From Carallia brachiata (lineage: Eukaryota > Streptophyta > Magnoliopsida > Malpighiales > Rhizophoraceae), in the NCBI GenBank assembly GCA_021464245.1, contig JADCRB010000036.1, forward strand, positions 4,793,539 to 4,857,538: a stretch of 64,000 nucleotides of DNA. Direction: 5' to 3'. Position numbers and translations under genes: made by a program. This document shows, one piece after another, positions 1 to 11,510 of the stretch. Positions within the stretch are counted from its first letter, which is position 1. Every line of letters begins with the position of its first letter. The notes under the pieces were generated by a model. That model ran no database searches. It was not told the origin of the DNA and worked only from the letters and a program-made list of their open reading frames with translations.

Positions 1-326
1 TGAGGTTAAAATTCTCCAACTGTGTAAACGGTCTTAAATACAAACAAAAACAAAGAGTGAGAAAAAAAAAGAATAAAGAGAATGTATAATTGAAAGCAAA
101 GAAGAACACCATTCTCTTTTATTCTTTTTTTTTTAATAAATGAAAGAAGAATAAATTGAAAGCAAACACACAAATCAAACGCAGAATTCCTAACGTGGTG
201 GCGTAGGTACCCCTCTGCTGCCTATAAGTTTTAACAAAACAAATCAGACCAAACGCGTCAAAGGAAAAAAGACATTAATGGGGTCCGCCTTAGCTAATTG
301 CATGTGTGTATGTATATATTTAGTTA

Positions 327-499
327 GAGTAATGCTATATATCTCATTATGAAATATTTTAAAATATATAATTATAGAAAGAGTAGTTAATTTTTTTAAC
401 ACCGTTAAATCAAAAAAGAAAAAAAATTAACGATTATTTTCATAATTATATATTTCGAAATATTTCATAACACAATTTTCGAAATATTTAGTATTACTC
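327..499. mobile_element. 173-bp MITE, Mutator-like, flanked by 9-bp TSD
   Basis: The element starts GAGTAATGCTATATATC and its other end, read in reverse complement, starts GAGTAATACTAAATATTT, so it has terminal inverted repeats. Most of it folds back on itself through a shared AAATATATAATTAT block. It is flanked by ATTTAGTTA (318-326) and ATTTAGCTA (500-508), a 9-bp target-site duplication with one mismatch. Copy B has a single ATTTAGCTA at 55839-55847 with nothing inserted. The 9-bp TSD suggests Mutator-type transposition. It encodes nothing. Confidence 0.85.
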
Positions 500-508
500 A
501 TTTAGCTA

Positions 509-1549
509 CACGTATGTTCCCTTAATTCCCCTGCTACAATTATATATTTTTTTGATAACGTACAGTTTTAAATTTTGGGCCAAAGATACCTCGTTGGCAT
601 GACACACTGATAATGATGACAATAATTATAATAAGATCCATATCATATTACAATTAATGCACCAATCAAAAAACATAAGTATTATATAATGAAAAGAACG
701 CGGTTTCTTGGCATAAGACTTGCCAAAAAAGTTACATTTATATATTGGGGTAAGAAAAGAAACCGAAAGCTGCGTGCATTTAGCCTTGTAGCAGCCTGAC
801 AGGGGCATCAAGAGAGAAATCATCCATCCTTGAACAATTAAGCTTCTGCATATGTTGTTCTACTTTTGTCTATAAGAGTTTAATATATGATTTACACCAC
901 ATATCTCTCTCAATAATTTAAACTTTTATGTTAATTTATTTTTTGACAGGATATTGCAATTTTATGCCTAAATGTTCTTAAGTTCGAATCTTACTACCTG
1001 CATGTAATTCTGAATTTCTATAGCTACGGTGAGCCTGTCTTTTGTTCAACCTTTCAATCCAATGAACTTTTGCATTACGGGAAAGAGTTTAATATATGAA
1101 AGCAAAGAAAGAGTTTAATATATGAGCATGTGTAAGAGTTTAAGAAAAAGAAAAAGAGTTTAATATATGAGCGTCTCTTTTAATAGTTCAAGTTTTTGGA
1201 CAGATTAGTTTCTGGACAGATACAGAAACTAAAATAATAACTGGAGGCAGCAAAAATGGATCATCGGAACTAAGAAGAAAAAGAAGAAGAAAAAGAAGAA
1301 GAAAAAGAAGAAGAAGAAGAAGAAGAATGAGAAGACCAGACTGTCGAAATAGGAGCGATGCTGGTCTGCTCTTAAACATGAGTGATGAAACTAAAATAGG
1401 AGTATTTATGTGTTTGTTATGAGTTATGATAAAAACTGCGAATGATCAAAGACTCGAAAGTATATATATTGATATTGATATATGAGACTATAGAGGGAAG
1501 AAGAATCTATTGAAACTGATCAATTTATAACAAGACAGCGAGTACGCAC
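509..1549. other. Intron 1 of NAC copy A (visible part), noncoding
   Basis: By alignment with copy B, everything from the left edge to 1549 is the first intron of the minus-strand NAC gene; exons 2 and 3 lie off the window. It holds a purine-rich (AAG)n tract at about 1273-1327 and a short stretch near 990-1010 with a tRNA B-box-like sequence, but no supportable coding region. Confidence 0.7.
1273..1327. repeat. (AAG)n purine-rich simple repeat
   Basis: Interrupted GAA/AAG repeats within NAC intron 1. The matching tract in copy B (about 56611-56637) is roughly half as long, so it has changed length since the duplication. The leucine/phenylalanine ORF read from its other strand is an artefact. 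Confidence 0.85.
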
Positions 1550-1718
1550 CAGGAAGCTGCCATGGTTCGCATGTATGGAGATCAATTTCGACCAAGGTTC
1601 CCTTCAAAGCTTCCTCATTTGTGACCTTGTTGTAGAGGTAATGACAGACGAGCTCCTCATCACTGGGGTGAAACCTAAAACCGGGAGGCAACGTTGCTCC
1701 AATTTCCCTAAGCCCCAT
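1550..1718 (-). CDS. NAC-domain transcription factor, copy A, exon 1 (rest off-window)
   Basis: NAC proteins are plant-specific transcription factors that bind DNA as dimers in the nucleus. The exon encodes 56 residues starting [20 protein letters not shown], which is NAC subdomain A ([15 protein letters not shown]), followed by the start of subdomain B ([14 protein letters not shown]). It ends CCTG with a GTGCGT donor at 1549-1544 in phase 1, exactly as in copy B. I start at the ATG at 1718; the frame is open further upstream but only from a TTG. The peptide is identical to copy B's exon 1. The family resembles the Arabidopsis ANAC074 type (from memory, not searched). Exons 2 and 3 should lie left of base 1, so integrity of this copy cannot be judged. 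Confidence 0.92.
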
Positions 1719-1854
1719 TTTTGGTTGTCTTTCGAAAGGCAAATTTTGGGTGGATTAATTATATGATCGATAACAAATAATTGTTTAGGGTGTGGTAGGC
1801 AGAAAGGATGTATTTGAAAGAAAGCTTTTGCTTCTTTGTTTAGTTGGCATGTGA

Positions 1855-1861
1855 ATTTATA
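1855..1861 (-). promoter_or_regulatory. TATA box of NAC copy A
   Basis: On the minus strand TATAAAT lies 137 nt upstream of the ATG, giving a predicted 5' UTR of about 105 nt. The same motif and spacing occur in copy B. A pyrimidine-rich (CT)n tract on the sense strand lies immediately upstream. Confidence 0.65.
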
Positions 1862-1865
1862 ATGG

Positions 1866-1880
1866 GAGAGACTAGAGAGT

Positions 1881-1912
<32 letters not shown>

Positions 1913-1916
1913 TGGG
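1866..1916. repeat. (GA)n microsatellite next to the NAC TATA box
   Basis: A GA run, CT-rich on the coding strand, directly upstream of the TATA box of NAC copy A. Copy B has a shorter, interrupted version at about 57177-57212. Pyrimidine tracts are common in plant core promoters, so the length difference may matter for expression. Confidence 0.85.
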
Positions 1917-3764
1917 GAGTTGGTGTCGTGCATGTAAACAGTTACGATGACAAGTGGCCTTGTCGATTGGCAATTTCTTAGGATATTTGATCTCTCTAGT
2001 TGGTAGGGGCCAAGCATGCTGGTGTAGCTAGTTAGTTAAAAACATGAAGTTTCAAGAAAAACCAAAGTTACAAGAAATCTTCGGGGTGCTGTGAATGTGT
2101 GAACCAAAAGACCCCTTTCTATTTACAACAATCGACAAATTGTTTTTCATTTATGTAAATTAATTGAACAACTTTATGAAGATCATCATCCCTTCTTGGA
2201 TATGGGTAGCGAAAATTGCCACGGATATTCAACTTTGTGAACATTCGGAGTGGCAATTGGATGAAGACAATCACATCTGTCCAACGTTTTTGTTCTTCCA
2301 CTGAACAAATATGCTTTACATTTGATTATTGACTTCTTTTTTTTTTTTCTTAATAGGATATTGAACCTTTTCTTATTTTACTAATACTTTACCTGTAATT
2401 GAATTATAATAACTAGACAACTTTTGGAAGCCTAGGGTTTCTCATCAATTTGCTTTACAGGCAAAGATAATCTGGACCAAAAAGACATTTGCCATGAAAG
2501 ATAGTATGATTACTTCTTAATGGAACGCAGATAAGATAAGAAGAGAAAGATTCCTGTAATTAATTACATATATATCTTTCAGTACTGAAAGTACATGTAA
2601 ACTATTATGTCTGTTACATTATACATTATTTATTAGTTGGGGTTACAAAAACAATGTTATGATTAAGAATTTTTTATTTTATATGGAAATTCAAGGCCAT
2701 AGATGCTTGGCCAACAACAAAATTAATTAAGCTGAATCCTCATGATACAATTTCTCGGATCATTCCATCAGCGAGCGGGAACATCTCGTTTTGATCGATA
2801 GAAAACAAACAGACAAAGCGTCGTGGAGCTCGTGAACGTTTATTTGATTGATCTGAGACTCAACGTGCGGACAGATGGAGAAAAAATCAAGTAAATTAGC
2901 TGGAATAATTGCCGACTACAATAGACAAGTATGGATAATACTCCCCAAACTAAAGATGATATTTTACAGACTTACTACATAAGATTGCACCACTTTACAG
3001 TATTCAAAGAGCGAGTACTATTACATTCAACTAATAGAGTTAGAAAAGTACAATTTTGGGGACTTATATAGGTCAGAATTACTTTTACAATTAAATAATA
3101 TTAGATAAAAAATTAATTTTACTGAATGACTTAATAAACTCAAACCCATGACTAATGATATACAAATAAATTCTCTAACTATTACACTATAATAATTGAG
3201 TGAATAATTGAGTGATTTGTTCAATTTTTGATCATAGAAGAATGTTTTTGGAAGGATAAGCAAATGTGGGCCCTACTGATTTTCTTCGGTATGGGGCCGT
3301 ACGCTAATGATGAAGGATATAATTTAGGCCTATCAAGCATTGAAGTGCTGCTATTAATTAGGCGATTTTTTGTTTCCACACGAGCTATGCTAAGGAAAGA
3401 GGCTATAATAATGGTGAATGGGGACAAATTGACATTTTGTCACAATATGTATCATCTCAGGCGATAATAAATAGAATGGGACATTGTGGACGATGACTGG
3501 ACATTAGCCATCATGCGTCACGTCTGTATATGCCTTTGAAATAATGGAGCCCATTTAATTTCCATCGATCTCTCTTGTCACAAAAAAAATAATAATAATA
3601 CTGCTAAATTTTCATTCATCTGTCGCTACAAAATGAAAGTGACAGGAAAACCTAAAGTTAAACAAATATAAGTGTCAACCCCAGGCTAAGATTACCCTTT
3701 CAATAGCTAATCACAGGGAGGAAGGAAAACTTGCACAACATGTCAAACAAGGCAGATATTAGAG
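1917..3764. other. Noncoding DNA upstream of NAC copy A
   Basis: Collinear with about 57213-59040 in copy B. ORFs at 2119-2301 and 3221-3467 have counterparts in B, but these show frame-breaking indels and match no protein I recognise. I treat the region as promoter and intergenic sequence. Confidence 0.6.
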
Positions 3765-3943
3765 ACAGACAACAATTTAGATGGATTTCAAAGTAGATCT
3801 TATGGTTTAGGCTACAAGTTAGATTTTATTTATTGTTTCTTTGTTTCTCATCTTCTTCGCTCTTTTTGTGCTTGGGGATCATGGGAGGCAGTTCCTATGT
3901 TCAGGTTCGAAATTGGGCCCTAGGCTGTGCTAAGGTTAGGATT
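3765..3943. repeat. Dispersed repeat, member 1
   Basis: A block containing CAGGTTCGAAATTGGGCCCT recurs in copy B (about 59041-59160, with about 95 bp missing) and, inverted, at about 30150-30430. The GGTTCGAAATTGGG core resembles a tRNA B box, so a SINE-like origin is possible, but I see no clear A box or tail. The LINE inserted at its right end. Confidence 0.65.
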
Positions 3944-5723
3944 TTTTTTGATAAGTCAGGTGTGTATATTTTATTGAATGTACGAGTTGTACAAAAGTCA
4001 ATCACCACTCATCAGGGACAATGGTGTGGGAATCGTTCGAAAGATTATACATCAACATAAGTCAAAGAAGATTGCAATACAACACCTGATAAACAATTAT
4101 ATTAAAAAGAATTGATCACTGGAGATGAGGATTGATAAATAAGAGAAGATGGAGACCCTGGTAAAATGAGATGCTCACACTACAAAGGACTCGCCGAAAT
4201 GAGGAGGGATTGTCCGTGAAAGGGGAGGTCAATGTCTACTGCTTTGAGCCAAGAATACATTCGAGCAAAAACAACATCTTGGAGTGTAGACCATTTTATT
4301 TCTGCAGCCTGAAAAATCTTCTTATTTCTTTCTAACTATAAGGTCCAAAGCAGAGCGAAAAACAACGATGTCCAGGCTTTGTTAGTGTCCTTCCCACTCA
4401 CAAAACCGTTCCATTGTAAGAAAAGATCTATGAGAGAATTAGGAACACACTGGCTAAAACCCCACCAATTAATAATGGAACACCATAGTCTCCAAGAGAA
4501 TTTGCAATGAATGAAAAGATGGAGGCAAGTTTCAATGGCTTCATCGCAGAAATAGGAATGGCTCTATTGCTCCACAATTATTCCTCTTTTGAGTAATGCA
4601 TTTCTGGTGCATATTCTATCTAAGAAAGTCATCCAGGCAAATACTTCCACTTTTGGAGGTGCTAAACCAAGCCAAACCTTGGGAACAAAGCTTCTAGGCC
4701 ATGAAGAATGCTTCAAAATTTCTGTATAAAATGATATAGCACTATAGTCACCTGATTTGTTTAAAGCCCAAATCAGAGAGTCTTCGATAGAAGGAGAGGG
4801 ATGAGCTGAATCAACGACTGCTAGCAAATCATTCACCATAAAAATTTCCCAATCTAAAAGATCACGCCGCTAAATTAGATTCCAGCACCATTTTCCATTG
4901 GACCACACACTGCACTCCCCAATAGAGATTTCCTTATTCATTGATAATGCCAAAAGCTGTGGAAATCTAGACCCAAGAGTAGAATCTCCTATCCAAAGGT
5001 CCAACCAAAATTTAATATGCTTACCATTGCCAAGTGAGGTTCGAACTTCACATTCCACAATCCTTCTGGTGGTGTCATTAGAGTTGGCTGATTTAATGAT
5101 GTCTCCCCACAGTCTAGAAGTATTATTAACACCAAATACTGGCCACCAACAGGATGAGGTATTTTTATATTTGGAGTCTATAAGTTGCCTCCATAAAGAG
5201 TCTTTCTCCTTTGCATATCTTCACATCCATTTAAATAGCAATGCTTGATTTTTAGGCAGCAAAGATCCCATCCCAAGGCCCCCCCTCTTTCTTTGGCTTA
5301 CAAATAACATCCCAACTAATCATACATAGTTTTTGTTTCTCTACATTGCCACTCCAAAAGAAGCGTCGTTGCAAGAAAGTAATTTTCTTGGCCACAGATC
5401 GAGGAACTTGAAAAATTGAAAGGTAATATAGTGGAAGAGAGGACAACGCCGTTTTGATGAGTGAGCCTTCCTACACTGGACAATAATTTCCTTTCCAAGT
5501 AGCCAATCTACTTCTGATTTTTGCAATGATGGGGTCCTATGTGGCTTTCTTTCGGGGGTTGGCTCCTAGTAGGATTCCAAGGTATTTGATGGGGAGGTTC
5601 TCCACTTTGGTTCTAAGAGTAATAGTCATTGAAGCCAACCAATTTGTGTCAAGGTTGATTCCTACGATTGAAATTTAAAGAAATTTACTTTTAATCCAGA
5701 AGCTAGCTCAAAACAACGAAGAA
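3944..5723 (-). mobile_element. 5'-truncated L1-type LINE retrotransposon
   Basis: The insertion is flanked by a perfect 15-bp direct repeat, GCTAAGGTTAGGATT, at 3929-3943 and 5724-5738; copy B has it once. On the minus strand the element ends in a short poly(A) (T run at about 3942-3949). The 5' portion, including endonuclease and most of RT, is missing, which is normal for LINEs copied by target-primed reverse transcription. What remains is the RT C-terminus and a zinc-finger region. Confidence 0.93.
4380..5450 (-). pseudogene. LINE RT C-terminus and zf-RVT region, broken
   Basis: Reading 5'->3' on the minus strand: QVPRSVAKKITFLQRRFFWSG is the typical post-RT segment of plant LINEs. It is followed after a frame break (near the G run at 5278-5283) by the block with SLGNGKHIKFWLDLWIGDS, then DSLIWALNKSGDYSAISFYT and PPKVEVFAWMTFLDRI. 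The last two are hallmarks of the zf-RVT domain that follows RT in plant L1 elements. Several frame breaks show it is dead. Confidence 0.88.
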
Positions 5724-6318
5724 GCTAAGGTTAGGATTGTTTCACCTAATTTTATCAAATCAAACAAAAACTTGTGAAACATGTAACTGGCTAGATGCTG
5801 GGTCATTTTTCCGTAAAGGATGATTATCAAATATGCATGAACCTTTACATTTGGATTTGGGGCGTGGAAGCACAATGGGGAAGCGACAAAAGTTATTAAA
5901 TTTCAGTTGGTTGTGGTCCTGTCGGAATAAACCGAGAGATATTTAATGCTCCCCTTTATGTATATTATCAGCACATTAATTATACGGAACTGAACTTGGT
6001 TTGGTGATCAATATATATCAGTTTGAGAAGGTTCAGAATTTCAAATCTGCTCATAATTAATTGAGACATATATTATACAATTGAGCAACAATGATTGAAA
6101 GAACAACGTGTAAGAAAAAGAAGGGCCTATCCGGTTTGATTTTTAGTTATGAATTATTAGGTGTAAGTTAGGTAACGTTAAAGTGATATAAATTATTGAT
6201 GAATTTAAAAAATAAAAAAAAAATAAATAAATTATTACATATTATCGGTTGAATTGTATGTTAACTTGTATTTTCTTAAATTATACTTGTATAGTGGTGG
6301 CCAAATTATTATTAGTTA

Positions 6319-6505
6319 CCGGGATTTTGGTTCAGGGCCGGCTAAAGGTTTACTTTCATGAACCACGATTCATGACCATCCCGAGAAAGGAAAAGATACA
6401 AATGATAGTTGAATTGTACGTTTAGGGTTCTTTCCAAGGTGGGAATTTTTTGTTGGGTGCGTGTGTTTTTTTTCTGTTATATGAAGAGTGACAGCTTGAT
6501 ATTCC
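6319..6505. other. Block inverted relative to copy B
   Basis: The sequence beginning CCGGGATTTTGGTTCAGGGC here matches the reverse complement of 59759-59943 in copy B, while the flanks on both sides keep the same orientation. The block has therefore flipped in one copy since the duplication. Confidence 0.85.
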
Positions 6506-7086
6506 TCTTTCCAGGCCACCATTACCTTTAGCACCATTCTAACATTCTTGCTTGCTGAACGTACTTTTACTTGGGTTACCTTTACTAATCATGTACTCTT
6601 TTTTTGGGACATACTATTTGCGACTTACAAAACGACACTTATTCCACCAATCAACATTAAAGTTTAAACCATAATTTTATTTTTTTTTAAGGAAATTTTA
6701 AACCTCAATTAACTTGCAAATATACGTATCCTAAATTCCTAACTAGTAATTATACCACTAATTTAAAAATATGTAAATATGCTGAATTATTACCTAACTC
6801 TTACTTCAAATGGTGTAATAAAGATTACAAAAAAGTTTGATAATCATATGTTGGTACACATACATGATATACATATTATGACGAATTTGATCATTTTTAC
6901 AATAAAATTAATAAAATATGATGTAAAAATTAACACGTTATTTTTTATTAAAAAAATAATAAATATAATTATAGAAATAATCAAGTTCATCACAAAAAAA
7001 TACACTTTATATATATATATATATAATTTGTATATCAATGTATATGTATCAAATCAAGCCCTAAAGATTATATATGATTCGTTTTA

Positions 7087-7330
7087 TGCTGTGATTGGAT
7101 AGTAGGATTTTAGATAGAAAGTAAATAGAAAAGAAAATGAATAGAAAATAGTATAGTAATAATGATGTTATAATTGATAAAAAATAATGATTAAAAAATT
7201 GTGAAAAAAATTAATAATAATTTACAAAAAAATAAAACATAATTATGTAAATTGATAAAAAATTAATAAAAAAATAAAAATAAATTTTTTTTATTTTCCT
7301 GTCATTTTCATTTAAAAATTCCCAATCATT
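7087..7330. mobile_element. MITE-like insertion specific to copy A
   Basis: Ends with complementary TGATTGG / CCAATCA motifs, and is AT-rich and self-complementary inside. Copy B reads straight across (CGTTTTAGTGATATA near 60231), while A has TTTTA on both sides. The inverted ends are short, so hAT-like origin is only a suggestion, and the exact ends are uncertain by a few bases. Confidence 0.6.
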
Positions 7331-7862
7331 ATAATTTTAGTGATATCCCTTCGAAAATTGAACCTATATAACTAAACACGCACGTGGGGCCCAGATGATT
7401 AGGCAGTGTTATGCACGCTATCGTGCAAAGTCATGACAAATCAGCATGGCAATGCGACTACGCTACCCCATAAAATCAGGACAAATCAGCAAGGAATTTG
7501 GAGCCTCGCGTGGCATTCTCTTATGCTCCTTGGAAAGTAGTTCTTAATCGGCAAGCGTTGTCATCGAAATCATTTCTGTGGCCCACAACAGATGATTTTC
7601 GCAATTTATCGATCCATGCGTATCTCTATTATATTATTTCAATGATTGTCGTAAGATTTGCAGCGTCAAATTTGATCATCAGAATCATTTTTCATTTTTT
7701 ATTTCAACAAGTTGTAACCATTTTTACTACTGGCCCAAATAAGCAGTTACTTGCCACCGTTTATGTAGTTTCGACAGCGAAGAGGTTCGCTTTTCGTTGG
7801 AGAGATCATGAATTCAATGACTTGTTTGGTTTGCAAGAAAATTATAAAAAAGAAAAGAGTTA

Positions 7863-8195
7863 GAAAAAAAATATTATTATTACATTTTTATTTATTCATA
7901 ATTTTTTATTAATGTAAATAATATTATTTTTTCATAATTTTTCTTTTCACAAATTATTATTTATTTATCTTTTATTATTTTTTTCTCATAATTTTCTCAT
8001 TAATCTAAACAACTTACTTTTCTCACAATTTTTTCTCTCATAAATTACTATTTATTTTTCTTTCCCATTATTTTCTTTCTCATAATTTTTTAATAAATTT
8101 AAAATAACTTTATTTTCTTACAACTTTCTTTCTCATAACATTATTTTTCACACTTTCTCACAAAACGAAATACACTATAAGTTCTTATCAAGTTA
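7863..8195. repeat. AT-rich repeat shared by both copies
   Basis: A run of TTTTTCTCATAATTTT-like units, also present in copy B at about 61090-61400 with many changes. It predates the duplication. It may be a degraded MITE; no coding capacity. Confidence 0.45.
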
Positions 8196-10079
8196 AACGG
8201 TAAAATTAAACATATATTGGTTTTGTGGAGTCGCGACCCGTTTGGTGACTTTTTTGAGCTCGTCGGATTCACTCCATGACGGGTTTAGTGTAGATAGTTT
8301 GGTTCACTTTGTGTGTTGATCCAATTTAATTTTTCCTAACATATAACTACTCATATATTTACTCATTTCTTTCAAAAAAAAAATATCACTCATAGCATTA
8401 ATTTTGTTCTTTTTTTTTTTCCAAAAAATGGGGAATTAAGGGTGACACTTTCTGTTAGTAAGGACTCCAATGATTGCACTGCAAAATAAGTTGGATTGTC
8501 TATATTGAACAATTGAGGAAGCAGACTAACTATCCAACAAACGTCACTGAACCCTTCAAAACTCTTCAGAAGTAAAATTTGTTTATTCTTAAGGATTTGA
8601 ACTTATGACTTTATAATACAAATAAAATTTTATAACTACTAGGTCGGTACATTCATATTATCATAACAAAAGGAGCGGATGATGAAAAATGGTAGCCCAT
8701 AACAATTAATGCCGCACTCGAATTCGACAACTTTAATTTTAGATATGTGTTTGATATCTATAATTTTTATCTCCATTTTTTTTTAACACAAAAGCCCGAG
8801 CGCACGTGCACTTGTTAGATACACATTTTGTTAGACTCATTATGTATAATTAATGAAGTAATTTTTTTATTAACAAAAATACCTTGTAATATATGATATA
8901 ACAATAAAATATCACCTTTTTAACTATTATCTTGATTTGTGTGTTTTTATATATATATATTAATTGTGTATAATATGTATAATAGAATGTGTGTCCATGT
9001 AGATTTTTTGATATGCAAAATGCAGGCCCCCATTGGATGGCACTTCTCGTTTTGCTTGTTATATAAAATTATATTTGTTTTCTTGGGATGGCATAATGGA
9101 GGGGACGAAGCTGTGCAAACCCTGAACCCCATGTATGCTGGGTAATCATGAATCCATGATAAATCGCTGGTAAATACTCTTTTATCTTTTTGCCTCTTAT
9201 GGTCAACGAAACCAAATATGAAAAGAATCAAACAACAATGAACCAGCTATGCACGATCGACCTAAATTCTCTAGTGGAAACAAATGATATCAAATTAAGA
9301 TGGAAAACAGAGAGGAAATGAGGGGCCATTCATGTGACTAGGAATTCTCTCCGAAGCCGCAGCACTAAGAAGTGAATGAATGGGAAAAAGAAAATCAATA
9401 ACATTTGTTGACGTTTTTCCACAACTTGTATTAGTCATGATATTTAAAAAATGGGGTTAAAAACAAGCCATATTATAGCATTTGTTAACATTAATTACTC
9501 TCGTGGCCTTACTTCACTAAGTGTGTCTATGACTGAGCGATTCACTATCGCGTAACACACTTTTATTCTTCCTAAAGATTGCTGGCCTTGTGGATCAAGT
9601 GTCGTGTATCCTTACTCCTTACGGAGAGTATCTATTTTAACTCATCTAATTATATGAGTAAAGTATACTTAATAGACTAAAATTATGGGGCAACCAGTTG
9701 TTTATTTAAATAACCGGTTGCCCACTCATGCTCTTTTTCCTTTTTTTTTTTTTTTTTTGGCTTTTCTTTATTATGTTCGGCTGCCTGCCCCTCCTTTTTT
9801 CTAAGGTTTTTTCTTGGCATAAATTCCACTCGCTGTGTTTAATTCCATTTTTTTGAAAATTTATCTACAATGTTTTTTCTTTAGAATTCACTTTTTATAT
9901 TCACATCGACAACATTTTCCTTTTTTTTTTTGTTAGTTTGTTATTAACTTTGATACGTGGTGGTCCAATCAACGTTATATGTCGTCTAAGTTAGACACCA
10001 CATTAATATAAACTGATGACGAGATACAAAATAATTTTTTTAAACATGCTAATTTTCAAAACATCAAAAGAAAAAGGTT

Positions 10080-10334
10080 TCAATGATTTCTAAAAACATA
10101 AAAAGTTAGACAACAGAGGAAAAGGATCCAATGCCAAGTCCGGCCGTCGTATTGCCACTCGAAGACATTCTGAATGCACCAAAGGAAAGGAGAGACGAAT
10201 GCCTTGTGAATCTTGAAGCCTAGACTGGAACGTAACTTGCGACAGACTTTAAATGCTATTTTGCGTCCCAAGGCCTCCTGCTTGTTGTCACAAACTATGA
10301 AGCGTACTTGTCGTTGTCCATCGTCGTGCCTCAT
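10080..10334 (-). other. GC-richer open frame inside the MULE, possibly captured
   Basis: An 84-codon open frame on the minus strand in a segment clearly richer in G+C than the surrounding AT-rich element. I recognise no domain. It is noted because Pack-MULEs carry host gene pieces of this kind; it may equally be chance. Confidence 0.25.
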
Positions 10335-10789
10335 TACATGACGTGTTGATCAAATTCATAGATTTGTCCCACTGGTTTTTTTTTTTCGAATCCATTGTCT
10401 TTCGAATTTTTTTTTAAAACTTATTAAGTTTTTATAAATTATTAAAACTTTTTCCTTTTAATTTTTTTAAAAATTAGCATTTCTGAAAAAATATGTACAA
10501 AAAATTATTTTGTACAACATCATCAACTTATATTGACATGACATCTAATTTGGATGACGTGATGTTGACTGAACCAGCACGTATCAGACTTAATAATAAA
10601 CTAACGAAAATTGGTGAAAAAAAGTTGACGATGAGAGCGTGAAGCGTGAATTAAAAAAAAAAATTGTTTGTGAAATTTCTAAAAAGATTAAACATGGTAG
10701 ATAAAATCTATAATTCTTTTTTTTTTTATTGTGTTTCACACCAAGCATTGCTATTTTTTTTAGTTTCAAAAGATTAATTTTCTTTTTAA

Positions 10790-11510
10790 AGACTCAACTT
10801 TTTAGTTTTAAATACCAACAACTCAAATATTTAAAATTATGTACAAATATTTGAAATTTAAGTAAAAGTACACTCAAATTTTAATTTTAACTACCTGATT
10901 ACTCGAATTTTGAACTCATGAATAAGTATTCGAAATTTGAGTAGAAGTATATTTAAATTTTTAGTACTTTTGTTCAAAATTTTAGTTTGAAGCACTTAAC
11001 TACTCAAAATTTTAAAATTATGTACAAATACTCAAAATTTAAGTAAAAGTAGACTCAAATATTTTGTAATTGCACTCAATTTTTAGTTTTAAGCACTTAA
11101 CTATTCAAATTTTTAAAATTATATACAGCTATTCAAAATTTGAATAGAAGTAAATTCAAATTTTTAATACTTCTACTCAAATTTTTAGTTTTGAGCATAT
11201 TACTATTTAAATTTTAAAATTATATATAAATATATCAAAATTTAAATAGAAGTAAACTTAAATTTTTAGTTATTCTATTCAAATTTTTAGTTTTAAGCAC
11301 CTAACTGCTCAAAATTATAAAATTATGTACAAATACTTAAAATTTGAGTATAACTAGACTCTAATTTTTAATATTCTTACTCAAATTTTTAATTTTGAGT
11401 ACCTGATTATTTGATTTTTAAATTATGTATAAAAACTCAAAATTTCAATACAAATACACTCAAATTTTTAGTATTTATACGTAAATTTTTAATTTTGAAC
11501 ACTTAGGGGT
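10790..11510. repeat. Tandem array of about seven 101-bp units
   Basis: The phrase TTTTTAGTTTTAAGCACTTA and variants recurs near 10796, 10885, 10983, 11085, 11187, 11289, 11388 and 11488, giving a period of about 101 bp. Each unit also carries an AAAATTATGTACAAATA-like block. The array lies wholly inside the MULE-like insertion. Confidence 0.85.

Larger units (their letters stand above)
5739..9623. other. AT-rich intergenic DNA of copy A, no gene seen
   Basis: Collinear in parts with copy B 59150-62830. It holds an inverted block (6319-6505), a MITE-like insertion (about 7087-7330) and AT-rich repeats. The longest ORF (7498-7863, plus) loses its frame in copy B and resembles nothing I know. 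Confidence 0.6.

Noticed and set aside
1719..1742. Upstream extension of NAC exon 1 (MPFERQPK)
   Set aside because: The first codon of this extension is TTG, and the family starts at MGLR; the ATG at 1718 (57026 in copy B) is the natural start.
3221..3467. Overlapping ORFs on both strands, with counterparts near 58486-58732
   Set aside because: Indels between the copies shift the frames and no family is recognisable; they survive only because the copies are similar.
6779..7102. 107-codon plus-strand ORF and its antisense partner
   Set aside because: Very AT-rich, Ile/Lys-dominated product in a region inserted or diverged relative to copy B; a chance frame.
7498..7863. 121-codon plus-strand ORF
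   Set aside because: The frame is not kept in copy B, there is no known domain, and the end is low-complexity.
8590..8650. tRNA-like stretch (GGATTTGAACTTATGAC then ACTACTAGGTC)
   Set aside because: Looks like the end of a tRNA-derived SINE, also present in copy B, but lacks a full cloverleaf and clear boundaries. Similar stretches at about 990, 29750, 47170 and 51160 were left out for the same reason.
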